Part shown: in pieces, positions 16,501 to 24,861 of the stretch
Layout of the letters: the number at the start of each line of letters is the position of its first letter
Numbering within the stretch: the stretch's first letter is position 1
Origin: an uncultured bacterium
GTDB taxonomy: Bacteria > Bacteroidota > Bacteroidia > Bacteroidales > Bacteroidaceae
Assembly (NCBI GenBank): GCA_905216025.1
Contig: CAJMSE010000023.1
Span: 1 to 53,561, forward strand
Direction of reading: 5' to 3'
Length of the DNA: 53,561 nucleotides
Program-made: the position numbers and the translations under genes
The notes under the pieces: generated by a model
Told to the model about the DNA's origin: nothing
The model's database searches: none
Seen by the model: the letters and a program-made list of their open reading frames with translations, nothing else

Positions 16501-17797
16501 ACCAACCGAGATAAAGCACTTTGAATTCGTCAGCATTGATGAGAACCTCATCCGTGAATGTGATTGTCTTTGCATCTGCGTCGTATGTTGCCACGGCATC
16601 CTTTATCACGGCGTTATCTCCTGACGCGTCAACGCCGATGAACCAGCAATTATACGTGGTGCCGCTTTGTGTAAACGTGCCCACAAACTGGTACTTGCCA
16701 AATGTGATGGTGGTTCCGTCGACAGTCCCCTTAACCCATGCCTCGGGGAAATCTTCCGATAAACCCTGCACGTAGACGTCTTTATCAACGAATGCAACGT
16801 TCACGCTCTGGTTCTTAATCGCAGTCTCGCTGTTTGATGAAACAGAAACGCCGTTCAAGTACCAGCCTGTATATTCAACACCTGCCGGCAGCGTTACGAG
16901 CTCTGTTGAAGGAGCCACATAGTTGGGATCGTATGTCAGCACGGTCTCGGCATCGCCGTAACCGCTTGCCGTATTGTCACCATCCCAGAACAGGCCCATG
17001 AAATAAGTATCGACACCCTGCTGGTATGCGCTCGTTCCTTCAAGGGTCAGCACATTACCGTCTACAGTGAAGGTGAAAGCCTCGGCGTGGTCATCAGCAG
17101 TCTTAATCTGTCCGGTGGCCGTGATAACACCCCAGCGGAGACTGACAGTTTCACCTGTCTCGATACTGTTTGTCACCAGCTGACGGGTGGCTACGGTTAT
17201 GGTGTTGCCGCTCTTCTTTCCCTTTACCCATGTATCTGCTATGATATTGGTAATCGGATTCTTGATGTAGACGTTGTCACCATCCTCAATAACAGTAACC
17301 ATTCCACTCTGTTTACCATAAACCATATCGCCTCCCTGAAGGAAATAAGCCGTTCCGGTAGCGGAGCGCGCATACATCTTAGGCTCTACTCCGGCAACAT
17401 CGACAATCATGCCGTTGTCCTCTGTGGTAATGGTGACGTTGCCTTCCTGTGTCGTTGTCTTGCGTGCGCTTGACTTGTGGGGCTTTGCCAAAAGCTCTGA
17501 TTTGTAGCTTCCAAGCATCCATCCCTTGATTGCCGTAGCCTTAACCTGGCTGAACAAGCCGTGCTTTGCGGTGTTCCTGCGCAGCAATGAGCTGCCCGTT
17601 TCATTGGCTACAGCGGCTTTTTCTGCCATCGCAGCCTTCATTTCCTTTGTTTTCTTTGCTTCCTTTGCCATGGCTTTCATGTCGGCAACCCGCTCCAGCT
17701 TGTTGGCAGAAGCGGCTTTCTTCATTGCCAACGGGGCCTGTGCGAATGTCAACGACGCTGCCATTGCAACAACAGCGATAGTAAACAATCTTTTCAT
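13502..17797 (-). CDS. Large multidomain secreted protein with FN3-like and cleaved-adhesin/choice-of-anchor domains
   Basis: About 1431 residues. The start at 17797 gives a clean signal peptide, MKRLFTIAVVAMAASLTFAQ. A Lys/Ala-rich helical segment (residues ~30-70) follows, then repeated beta modules. FN3-like repeats are visible as VSDLTVVADAQGANKADITF, VENLTATDKSGSVGLTWTAP and VTDLAGTQNGGDVSLTWSEP. A CARDB-like spacer (ISAPSKVSAGDDVKIAVAVE) is present. A cleaved-adhesin/choice-of-anchor-J domain lies near 1150-1330 (DDFESYEG, VDDWAISPALSG, SFMLMIDDVTYE). The end, VYIVKVGKAVFKTVVR, is a type A sorting tail for type IX secretion. No catalytic motif was found. It is probably a cell-surface adhesin or glycan-binding protein, followed by its own terminator. 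Confidence 0.8.
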   Translation of the reverse strand: MKRLFTIAVVAMAASLTFAQAPLAMKKAASANKLERVADMKAMAKEAKKTKEMKAAMAEKAAVANETGSSLLRRNTAKHGLFSQVKATAIKGWMLGSYKSELLAKPHKSSARKTTTQEGNVTITTEDNGMIVDVAGVEPKMYARSATGTAYFLQGGDMVYGKQSGMVTVIEDGDNVYIKNPITNIIADTWVKGKKSGNTITVATRQLVTNSIETGETVSLRWGVITATGQIKTADDHAEAFTFTVDGNVLTLEGTSAYQQGVDTYFMGLFWDGDNTASGYGDAETVLTYDPNYVAPSTELVTLPAGVEYTGWYLNGVSVSSNSETAIKNQSVNVAFVDKDVYVQGLSEDFPEAWVKGTVDGTTITFGKYQFVGTFTQSGTTYNCWFIGVDASGDNAVIKDAVATYDADAKTITFTDEVLINADEFKVLYLGWYSDVVLSADEKEYVEPIITDLTAELPYTNTFETEEEQAQAAIYDANEDQSTFSFAKHDNGSIVARCIYNSTNYSDDYLVFPGMELKAGKKYKVSIDAASYTSSYVERVEVVAGTVAKASQLTIPVIAPTELPSSSFVTLSNKAFTVEADGTYYLAVHAISDPNKLYLYVDNFSIAEVDESAPATVSDLTVVADAQGANKADITFTVPDKTIAGADITEKVKVAVKRGEETIFSMTTAAGTELEVADNNVPEAGYHTYSVVASYGEHIGEAAETTVYIGYDTPGAVENLTATDKSGSVGLTWTAPTEGANGFIVNPADFKYNVYPVEIVDFFGMQFPMTDYDNPYATGLTETSATVDYNSNEGEQGFTYFAVTTENTTGESEDVYTAVVTGAPYEMPFLETVAGGELSYWWGYASDDANSAAEGGLYIGTKGSDDATSFEMYAATAGWINLQSGKIALAGKTNPVLTFDHAADAATPLAVTVITPKGEKTVASFTAGADFATATVSLVEFANEDWVRIIITGTFAAEGSAYIDRIRVYNQLDNNLAAKAITAPSKVSAGDDVKIAVAVENQGSKTAAAGAYNVALYCNNAKVQTLAGTELAIDSTATFEFTEKTTVMSPSELVWKAVIEFADDADKSNDTTKTVKTVINTTSYPAVTDLAGTQNGGDVSLTWSEPDMGVVTPVTVTDDFESYEGFISAAGEWTFVDGDGAEVGGFQGIDFNVDGTPVIQSLRSFWVHDVTDDQTWNESFEAHSGTKYLASMFRYDDGQVDDWAISPALSGNAQTVSFYAKSYSAEYPESIEVLYSTGSKDTKDFVVAKAASVVPGEWTEYTAELPAGAKYFAIRSCASSSFMLMIDDVTYETVSGFGDLAVVGYNVYRDGVKLNAEPVAEPAYTDKAVAEGTYSYVVTVVYDKGESKISNIVELTVVDTAIDGISSKAVRVYGADHSVVVAGAEGSSVSIYTAGGKLVYAGEGKAETGVKVESGVYIVKVGKAVFKTVVR

Positions 17798-17932
17798 AAT
17801 GTCTAGCTTGGGGATTATCTGTTTTTTCACTCCTCCGGAAGAAATCCCCTTTTATTCCGGCGGAGCGGGTCAGAGACCTTTTGCCTCTTTTGTCTTTATC
17901 CTATCCAATGCCTCGGAAGACAAGCCTGACGG

Positions 17933-20806
17933 CTATCTCACCGATATCTTGCGGCACATGCCGCCAAACCGCACGATATATATTCCGGCGGCGGGAAGGT
18001 CTACCGTGGCAGCCGTCCGCACCTCACCATTATATATAAGGTGTCCCGACATGGTGCACACCGTGAGTTTCCGCAGCTCATTGCCCGCACTGACGGTGAG
18101 CCTGCGGCCGTCGACGGCCATGCTTCCCGGCATGACGGCCTGTGCGCCGATGCCCGTGTCTACGGTCTTGAGGGTCGTCACCTTCACCCGCTGCGACGGC
18201 TGCGAGAGCTTTCCGGCAGCACGCCCGGTCACCTGATAGTAGTAGACTGACGACGGATTGAGGCCTTTCACCAGCACGTTATCCGTGGCATAATCAAGCT
18301 CGAGGGTGTATCCTCCAGTAACAGTCTCGTCTCCTCCCCACTCCACGGCTATGTCGTCGAGCGCGAGCGAGCCCTTCCCCTGCATGTCATAAGTGATGCG
18401 CACGGCCCTGACGCTGTTGGGAACGAAATCTATCCTGGTCACCAATCCGCCCGTTTCGTTGGCTACCGCCAGCGAAGCGAAGTCGCGCCAGGCGCCCCTT
18501 TCGTCACAGATGCTCACGATGATACGGTTTTCTTCGGATGCCTGCACGCCCCTGTGCCAGAATGTCAGCGAGCGGACGGCAGCCTTATAGGCGGGCGACT
18601 CGATGTTTCCGCTGCGGGCGAAGCGCAGCGACGGTATGGCACGGCCCGAATATGCGGTGTTGGCATACGACAGGGTGGAGTTTGTCTTCCATCCCGCCGG
18701 CAGGTCTTTCACGCCTCCGGTGAAGTCCACCGAGTCGCAGTAGGGCTCGCCGGGCGCCGTCTCGAATATGTCTACGGAGTAGCCTGTGGCATCCGCCATC
18801 ATCTCCCACCGGGCCTCGAACGACTTGTCCGTGACTTTGGCTGCCGGCAGCGCCTTCGGCGCAATCCACTCGAACGTGGCTTCCGACGTGGTCACTCTTA
18901 TCTCGTTCGACGCCTCGCCCTGCACGTCGCCGTCCATGGCATATATCACGTAGTGGTATTCCGTAGCCGGACGCAGCCCCGTGACTGCGGTGGAGCGCAC
19001 GCCGTCGGCATCGCGCAGGTTGTAGCCGTCTACGAAAGAGGTCACCACGCGGCCGCCGGGCAGGGTGTCATGCGTATATACAGATATCTTATAAGATGTG
19101 GCTACGGGCGACGGTTCCCAGTTGGCGGTGAACGAGATGCCCGTGACGTCGGTGGCCTCGAGAGCCTTCACGGCATCGGGGACGGCACGGCCGCCGGCCA
19201 CGGCAAACCTTATGATGCCGCCGTTCTCGGTGATGTCGGTTATCGGCAGGTTGAGCGCCTGTCCGCTCCACGTGCGCATCGACGGACTGGTATCGTCCGT
19301 GAACGACGTCACGCGCGATGTTCCGGGGAAGGCGTCGCCGGCACGTGAGACCTCGGAGCGGCTGTTGTCGGCTTCCTCAAGGTCTACATACTGGTGCGAC
19401 GGGATGTTGTTGACCGTGTTCTGCGCCCACACCATCTCGTCGAAGTCGACGTGCCACACGAGCATTCCGTGTCCGGGAATGTATGTGTCCCAGCCTGTCT
19501 GCTGGCGGTTTTCGAGCAGGAAGAACTCGTTGGGGTCGCCCGTGGGTATGATGCAGGCCTCGTTGCTGCCGATGTCGCGCAGCCTGATGTCTGCCGGACC
19601 GTCGATGACGGTGGGGTTGAGCCATCCGAGCGAGTAGCGCTCATAGACCGAATAGAGCGGCGGGGTGCATCCGCCGTTGTTGTAAGGGCCATAGTCGAGC
19701 ACCGACCAGGCACCGGGCGTGAACGCCGACGTGTAGCTCGTGGCATACAGGTCGGGCAGGCCCATGACGTGGGAGAACTCGTGTATGAACGTGCCCACGC
19801 CGTCGGGACGGCCGCCCTCCCACTCGTTGCTGCACGCATAGCGGTCGAGGCGCACGCCGTCGAATATATAAGGAGTGTCGGTTGCTGCTGTGACATTCCA
19901 TGAATGGGGCCACACCGTGTTGGCGCTGCCGCCCGAGGCCTCGCCCCGGCCGGCGTAGAAGACGAACACGTTGTCGATGAATCCGTCGCCGTCGCGGTCA
20001 TACTCGGAGAAGTCGACCTCAGCGTCGAGCAGCTGGCAGGCCTCGATGACCATCTGCTCGGGACGCTGGTCGTTGCCGGCATAGTCGTTGCCGCCGTAGT
20101 AGCTCATGGCATGAGACAGCGTTATGGGTCCGTAGACGTCGAACTCCGGCCGAAACTGGTTCATCGACGACGTGCGGAAATACTCCGCCGCGCATCCCGT
20201 GCCGCCGTTGTCGCTGAATCCGTCTTCGTTGAGCATGCGGCTGAAATAGTCGCCGGGGCTGTCTGTATTGAACTTCACGTCCTGATATTCCACGAGGATG
20301 ACGAGCCCTTTCTGCTCCCCGCGTGACGGGAAACCGGTGTCGAAAAGGCCCACTGCGCGCTGCGGCGCACTGCCCTTAGCCGGCGTGCGGGCCGGAGAGG
20401 CTGCCGAGGGGCGCACCGACGGGCGGCTGTCGTAGCGGCTCACGGTGGCGGCGCGGCGCTCGCTGAGGGCCTCCAGCACCCTGTCCATACGCACGCCTTC
20501 AAGATAGCGGCGGGCGGCGGGTGTGCGCTCGGCCTGCGGACGGGCCACGATGTCGGACCGTACGATGGCTCCGCGACTGTCCGTATCGGCATAATAGAAC
20601 ATGCCTCCGCTCTCCGAGAGCAGGTAACCGTCGTCGCTGAGATAGTAGTGGGAGCGCTCATCGCCGACGAGACGCACCTTCAGTTCGGTGCCGTCGGCCT
20701 GGCGCATGGTGAGAAGCCCCGGCTTTGCCGGAACTGCATATATGCCTGTTGTCATCAGCATCGCGGCTAAGGCAATGATAGCCGGACGCCTGATTGTCTT
20801 TTTCAT
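17933..20806 (-). CDS. Secreted M6-family metalloprotease with type IX sorting tail
   Basis: 957 residues. The signal peptide is MKKTIRRPAIIALAAMLMTT through about residue 24. The zinc motif HEFSH is at 342-346 in TFIHEFSHVMGLPDLYATS, the immune-inhibitor-A/M6 pattern. DRDGDGFIDNVFVFYAGRGE at about 270-289 upstream is also typical. Two FN3-like modules and a jelly-roll/choice-of-anchor region (VDFTGGVKDLPAGWKTNSTL) follow. The C-terminus (LTVCTMSGHLIYNG, then GIYIVRFGGMCRKISVR) is a type A sorting domain. It probably degrades host or dietary proteins at the cell surface or outside. A 22-bp array region lies upstream of its promoter. Confidence 0.9.
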   Translation of the reverse strand: MKKTIRRPAIIALAAMLMTTGIYAVPAKPGLLTMRQADGTELKVRLVGDERSHYYLSDDGYLLSESGGMFYYADTDSRGAIVRSDIVARPQAERTPAARRYLEGVRMDRVLEALSERRAATVSRYDSRPSVRPSAASPARTPAKGSAPQRAVGLFDTGFPSRGEQKGLVILVEYQDVKFNTDSPGDYFSRMLNEDGFSDNGGTGCAAEYFRTSSMNQFRPEFDVYGPITLSHAMSYYGGNDYAGNDQRPEQMVIEACQLLDAEVDFSEYDRDGDGFIDNVFVFYAGRGEASGGSANTVWPHSWNVTAATDTPYIFDGVRLDRYACSNEWEGGRPDGVGTFIHEFSHVMGLPDLYATSYTSAFTPGAWSVLDYGPYNNGGCTPPLYSVYERYSLGWLNPTVIDGPADIRLRDIGSNEACIIPTGDPNEFFLLENRQQTGWDTYIPGHGMLVWHVDFDEMVWAQNTVNNIPSHQYVDLEEADNSRSEVSRAGDAFPGTSRVTSFTDDTSPSMRTWSGQALNLPITDITENGGIIRFAVAGGRAVPDAVKALEATDVTGISFTANWEPSPVATSYKISVYTHDTLPGGRVVTSFVDGYNLRDADGVRSTAVTGLRPATEYHYVIYAMDGDVQGEASNEIRVTTSEATFEWIAPKALPAAKVTDKSFEARWEMMADATGYSVDIFETAPGEPYCDSVDFTGGVKDLPAGWKTNSTLSYANTAYSGRAIPSLRFARSGNIESPAYKAAVRSLTFWHRGVQASEENRIIVSICDERGAWRDFASLAVANETGGLVTRIDFVPNSVRAVRITYDMQGKGSLALDDIAVEWGGDETVTGGYTLELDYATDNVLVKGLNPSSVYYYQVTGRAAGKLSQPSQRVKVTTLKTVDTGIGAQAVMPGSMAVDGRRLTVSAGNELRKLTVCTMSGHLIYNGEVRTAATVDLPAAGIYIVRFGGMCRKISVR

Positions 20807-20849
20807 TATAGTTTTGTTACAATAAACCGTTTTCCGTTAGGTTTTAATA

Positions 20850-20857
20850 CAAATATA
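20850..20857 (-). promoter_or_regulatory. Candidate -7 box for the M6 protease gene
   Basis: Minus-strand TATATTTG, about 45 bp upstream of the start. No clear -33 box. Confidence 0.45.
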
Positions 20858-21126
20858 GCTATTCTGATTTCATTATGTAATTTACAGATACAAAGATATA
20901 CCTTTTCACGCAAAGAGTATCACATTTTTTCATTTTTTCTTTATTATTTTTATCTTTTCGACAGCTGGGGACCATATTTGTTGACATAAATCAACTATTC
21001 GCGGGCCTTAAAATAACAAAAAGCAGAATAGGAACGGCCGTAAGGCGGATTATCCGCAAGTGTACGACGAGTAGGCGGAAAATATCGGCGGGCAACCCAC
21101 AAACATCGGCGGATTTAGGCTTAAAA

Positions 21127-21236
21127 GATGTAACAGGTAGGTATTGATGATGCAACGGGCGGCATTTGACGATGCAACGGGCGGCATTTGACGGTGCAAC
21201 GGGCGGCATTTGACGGTGCAACGGACAACCCGTCAT
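21127..21236. repeat. 22-bp array, block A
   Basis: Five 22-bp units start at 21127 (diverged), 21149, 21171, 21193 and 21215 (diverged 3' half). The consensus contains gatgcaacgggcggcatt followed by tgac. The central three copies differ at one position. It is the first of three consecutive blocks with the same pitch. Confidence 0.93.
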
Positions 21237-21247
21237 GGGTGCGTGAC

Positions 21248-21313
21248 GGCTATCAAAAGTGTTTTTGAGAGCTACCAAAAGTGTTTTTGACAGGTGGCAA
21301 AAGGGCTTTTGGG
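21248..21313. repeat. 22-bp array, block B (palindromic units)
   Basis: Three 22-bp units start at 21248, 21270 and 21292. Each is centred on a caaaagtgtttttg or caaaagggcttttg near-palindrome. It is shifted 11 bp (half a unit) relative to block A. Confidence 0.9.
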
Positions 21314-21489
21314 AGGTAATGGGAGAGAAATATGGGAGGAATGGGAGAGAAATATGGGAGGAATGGGAGAAATATATGGGAAAGATGGGAGAAAGAGATG
21401 GAAAAGATGGGAGAGAGAAAAAGAAAAGATGGAAGAAAGAAAAGGGAAAGATGGAAGAGAGAAATGGGAGGGATGGGATAGAAAAAGGG
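21314..21489. repeat. 22-bp array, block C (purine-rich)
   Basis: Eight 22-bp units start at 21314, 21336, 21358, 21380, 21402, 21424, 21446 and 21468, in exact phase with block B. Each contains atgggag or atggaag followed by a purine tract. The plus strand is almost free of C here, giving strong purine/pyrimidine strand asymmetry. Of the rest of 20807-21550, only the promoter, short ggcgga-type repeats at 21040-21112 and the terminator hairpin were recognised. Confidence 0.92.
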
Positions 21490-21519
21490 AAGAGATGAGA
21501 GGTTTTTCTCTCATCTCTT
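21482..21519 (-). terminator. Terminator-like hairpin after the glycosidase-like gene
   Basis: Arms 21490-21501 and 21508-21519 form a perfect 12-bp stem. On the minus strand it is followed by a T-rich tract (21482-21486). It lies 31 bp after the stop of the minus-strand gene at 21551. Confidence 0.7.
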
Positions 21520-21550
21520 TCCTTCCCCTTAGGGGAGGCCGGGTGGGGCC

Positions 21551-24520
21551 TCACCTCACGAGCGTCACTCCCATGAGTCCGATGACGACGTCGCCGGACA
21601 GGGTGCGGACGGTGAGCGACTTCAGTTTCTTCTCCGGATTGAGCGGCATGTTCAGCATCTGGGCTGCTCCGCCGGGGATGGGACGGCCGTAGACGCCGGT
21701 TATTCCGAGTTCATCGCCGAGGTTGCGGCTTACCTTTCCGTTGCCGAGGCATACGCGGTAAGGACGCGGATCGGCGAGGGTGAACGCCTTGCCGTCTTCA
21801 AAATAGTCTTGCTCGATGGGGCACCAGTTGTCCGGATTGACGAGGCGGAGGGTGTCTGCGGTGCCGTCCTTATATGCGACGACGACGAGACCGTTGTCTA
21901 TCCGGCTCTGCATGTGGTTCGTCGAACCGGCCATGAGCAGGCAGGCGGCGGACGCACGGCCGCTCAGCGGCACGGTGATGCTGTCGGGATAGTTGTCCCA
22001 GAGCGACGTGTAGGCGATGTTGTGTCCCTCGGCGGGCGTGAGGAAAGGCACCCCTGCCACGGTGAAGCGGCCGTCGCGGACGAGCGTGCGGAACACGGAG
22101 TCGTTGATTTCGGGCTTCAGCGTCGGGTGGCACCACTCCCCTACTCCCTGCACGGGAATCTGAAGCGTGGTGTACGGGGAGCGCGGCGAGAGGTACTCGT
22201 TGTTGAATATGTCGGTGACGTTGTCCTTCAGAGCCTTGCCCAGCTTCACCGGTACGTAGCGGCCGGCAGCCGGCTCGTCGAGGCCGAGCTCGCGGGGAGT
22301 GGGCTCCGTGCGTGGCGTGAGGCGCGGAATGCGTCGGTTGATGGGCGTCTCGCGGTCTACCACGATGGTCTGGTGCTCCTCGGCCGAACCCTCAATCTCG
22401 GTGTAGCGGCCGTGGCCGATGTCGTGGCGCACGACAATCTTCAGCGGACGGGCAAAGCGCTGGGTGATGTCGAAGATGTCCTTGCCTCCCTCGCGCCTGT
22501 ACTTATATATTATATAAGGTGTAGACACCGAGGCGCTGTCCCACGAGGCGGGGAAGCCCGGGCGTATGATGCAGCGGCCGTTGAGGGCGTCGGGGACGAT
22601 GCCGAAGAGGCCCTGGAGCAGCGTTCGCGAGGAGATGCCGATGCAGTCGCCGAAGTCGCGGTAGCACTCGCCGCGGGCGGCATCGTAGAAGCTGACCTGT
22701 CCGAAGTTGCCCGGACAGTCTCCGAGATACATCTGGTCCATTATGTTGGCACGCATGAGGGCGTAGCCCGCATCGGCGCGGCCTGCCTCGAAGTATGCCA
22801 GTGCGGTGTGCATGATTTCCGCCGCGGCCACGTTGTTGATGCTCCAGGAGTACGGATGCCAGTTGGAGGTGGAGATGACGGAGCCATACGACTTGCCCTC
22901 AGCCTCGACTGGGATGTGCGGTATCTCGCGGTCCACATACTCCGTGGCCTGCCAGAACTGCTCGGGCGAGCCCGCGCCGCAGTCTATCGGGGTATAGACG
23001 GACCAGAGGGCGGCACTCTCGTGCTTGCGCTTCAGGCCGAGAGACTCCTCAAACTCGGCCCAGTGGCCGCGGCCGTTGAGCCACAGGCGGCTGTTCATGG
23101 CCTTCAGTATGCGGGCGGCCTCGGCGCGGTAGGGGGTGCTGTCCTCGCCTATGATGTCGGCGATGCGGGCGGCAAGGAGGTTGCCGCGGTAGTTGTAGGC
23201 CGACGAGTGGGTGACGGCTCCGCCGCTGTAGTAGAGGGCGTCGCTGGCCCAGATGCAGCAGTAGGCATCGTAGAGGCCGTCGCCGTCGGGGTCGTAGTTG
23301 CGCTTCTCCCATGCCAGGTGCGACGCAATCACGGGCCACATCTTGCGCATATAGGCCGTGTCGGCGTTATAGCAGAAGTGCCAGAGCAGCTCGTCCATGT
23401 AGTTGAGGTTCATGTCGTAGTGATGCATCTGGTTGTTCTTCTCGGGATTCCGGCAGATATAGCCGTTGCTGTACATCTGCGTGCCCCACTTCTTCTCGGC
23501 GCGGGCCATGTTCATCTTCGGGTCCATGGAGGGGTGCGGTATGGTCGGGGCGACGTCCGTCACCTGACTCTTGGCGTATGCGTCGAAGTGCGACACGGCG
23601 CGGTCGTCCCATCCGAGCACGTCGCCGAGATATCCGGCACGCCATCCGGCCAGCGGCATGCGCCAGCCCACGCAGCCGTGGAGCCACGTCTGGCCGTCCC
23701 AGTCGCCGTCGGCAGCCACCACGAGGGCACCGCCGAGGGTGTTGATATAGGGGTCGGGGGTGCTGAAGGTCACGCGGCCGGCCAGCGCCTCGTTGTGGGC
23801 CACGGTCTTGCGCCACAGGGCTTCGGCCTCGGCAAAGGGCACGTCGACGACCTTGTTGAGCCTCATCACCACGTAGGCCGTGGTCCTGGCCTTGTCATAT
23901 ACGGCACCGGAGACCACAAGGCCGGCATTGTCGGCAGCCGGCTCAAAGACTCCCTTGGGGTCGGCGCCAATGTCGCCGTTGCGGCGCATGCGAACTCCGG
24001 AGAGGTTGCAGACGAGCGCCCGGACATCGAGCGGACGGTCCATGCCCTCCGCCGTGAAGCGGAACACGGCACCCTCCTCGTCCTGAAGGGCCACCACGGC
24101 AATGCGGAGGGCGGCCGACGGGGAAGCGCCGAAGCGGCTGTCGCGGAGCAGATAGCTGCGGCAGGCATCCTTATACCATGCCTTGCAGTAGGCGGCGGAA
24201 TCTGCCTGCAAGCCGTTCACCGTGAAACGCACGTTACGGTGATAGCCCTTCTTGAACACTGCGAAGATGGGGCGGTCGCTCGTCTCCACCCTGTAGTCGG
24301 TATGTCCGCCGTAAAGGGCACGGGTATAGCGATTCTGCCCGTTCTCGCAGACGAAGGCTCCGTCTTCCGGATAGTAGTTGTGCGTGCGGGCTGCACCGCG
24401 GCGCGACTCGTTGTTCGAACGTGACTCGATGAAATCTCCCACGGTCTTCTGCGACCACGCGGAGAGGCCCAGCATCAGCATCAGTGCGATGTTGGCTTGT
24501 CTCAGTCTTGATGATATCAT
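21551..24520 (-). CDS. Secreted six-hairpin glycosidase-like protein (DUF4450-like)
   Basis: 989 residues with a signal peptide (about 1-23, ending near LSAWSQ). The N-terminal ~240 residues are beta-rich. The central part reads like an (alpha/alpha)6 barrel, with many aromatic/acidic motifs such as WDGQTWLHGCVGWRMPLAGW, HHYDMNLNYMDELLWHF, DPDGDGLYDAYCCIWASDAL and SYGSVISTSNWHPYSW. The C-terminal beta region ends in a possible sorting-type tail. The family is recognised tentatively as DUF4450-type proteins found with polysaccharide-degrading genes in Bacteroidales. The GH28 and GH105 genes elsewhere in this window make a pectin role reasonable, but the substrate is inference. It has a good promoter at 24570-24600. 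Confidence 0.6.
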   Translation of the reverse strand: MISSRLRQANIALMLMLGLSAWSQKTVGDFIESRSNNESRRGAARTHNYYPEDGAFVCENGQNRYTRALYGGHTDYRVETSDRPIFAVFKKGYHRNVRFTVNGLQADSAAYCKAWYKDACRSYLLRDSRFGASPSAALRIAVVALQDEEGAVFRFTAEGMDRPLDVRALVCNLSGVRMRRNGDIGADPKGVFEPAADNAGLVVSGAVYDKARTTAYVVMRLNKVVDVPFAEAEALWRKTVAHNEALAGRVTFSTPDPYINTLGGALVVAADGDWDGQTWLHGCVGWRMPLAGWRAGYLGDVLGWDDRAVSHFDAYAKSQVTDVAPTIPHPSMDPKMNMARAEKKWGTQMYSNGYICRNPEKNNQMHHYDMNLNYMDELLWHFCYNADTAYMRKMWPVIASHLAWEKRNYDPDGDGLYDAYCCIWASDALYYSGGAVTHSSAYNYRGNLLAARIADIIGEDSTPYRAEAARILKAMNSRLWLNGRGHWAEFEESLGLKRKHESAALWSVYTPIDCGAGSPEQFWQATEYVDREIPHIPVEAEGKSYGSVISTSNWHPYSWSINNVAAAEIMHTALAYFEAGRADAGYALMRANIMDQMYLGDCPGNFGQVSFYDAARGECYRDFGDCIGISSRTLLQGLFGIVPDALNGRCIIRPGFPASWDSASVSTPYIIYKYRREGGKDIFDITQRFARPLKIVVRHDIGHGRYTEIEGSAEEHQTIVVDRETPINRRIPRLTPRTEPTPRELGLDEPAAGRYVPVKLGKALKDNVTDIFNNEYLSPRSPYTTLQIPVQGVGEWCHPTLKPEINDSVFRTLVRDGRFTVAGVPFLTPAEGHNIAYTSLWDNYPDSITVPLSGRASAACLLMAGSTNHMQSRIDNGLVVVAYKDGTADTLRLVNPDNWCPIEQDYFEDGKAFTLADPRPYRVCLGNGKVSRNLGDELGITGVYGRPIPGGAAQMLNMPLNPEKKLKSLTVRTLSGDVVIGLMGVTLVR

Positions 24521-24569
24521 ATAGTTTGCAAGTGGTTTGTTTCCTTTTATAATCCGTTTAATATCAATG

Positions 24570-24600
24570 CAAATATAAGTAATATTTCCGATACGGACAA
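24570..24600 (-). promoter_or_regulatory. Promoter of the glycosidase-like gene
   Basis: On the minus strand TTG (24600-24598), 20 bp, TATATTTG (24577-24570), about 50 bp before the start codon. The rest of 24521-24861 holds a small hairpin near 24613-24642 and the groL terminator. Confidence 0.7.
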
Positions 24601-24804
24601 AAATAGCAATAAAAAACCGACTATCTCACGATAATCGGTTTCCTTTTAAAAACAAACTACTTAAAAACTAATCTACTAAAACAAATCAAAAATATATCTT
24701 TCTATATGTATTTTCTTTCTTCTTGACATTGCAAAGATATGCACTTTACAGATGACAGACAAATAAAATCTGTAAAAAAACGCCTAATAAGTGTATAAAA
24801 TACA

Positions 24805-24836
24805 AATAAAGGCTGATTTATCAATCAGCCTTTATT
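24805..24836 (-). terminator. Terminator-like hairpin after groL
   Basis: A perfect 14-bp inverted repeat (24805-24818 with 24823-24836) with a 4-base loop lies 25 bp beyond the groL stop. The flank is T-rich on the minus strand. Confidence 0.8.
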
Positions 24837-24861
24837 CATTTGTCATCTGTGGTTTGCAATA

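Noticed and set aside
21127..21489. CRISPR array
   Set aside because: Repeats are contiguous with no unique spacers, the unit changes along the array and there are no cas genes.
20991..21554. 187-codon minus-strand open frame across the repeat region
   Set aside because: It is generated by 22-bp units (not a multiple of 3, so it reads through all frames) and gives low-complexity Phe/Ser/Pro sequence with no start signals or homology features.
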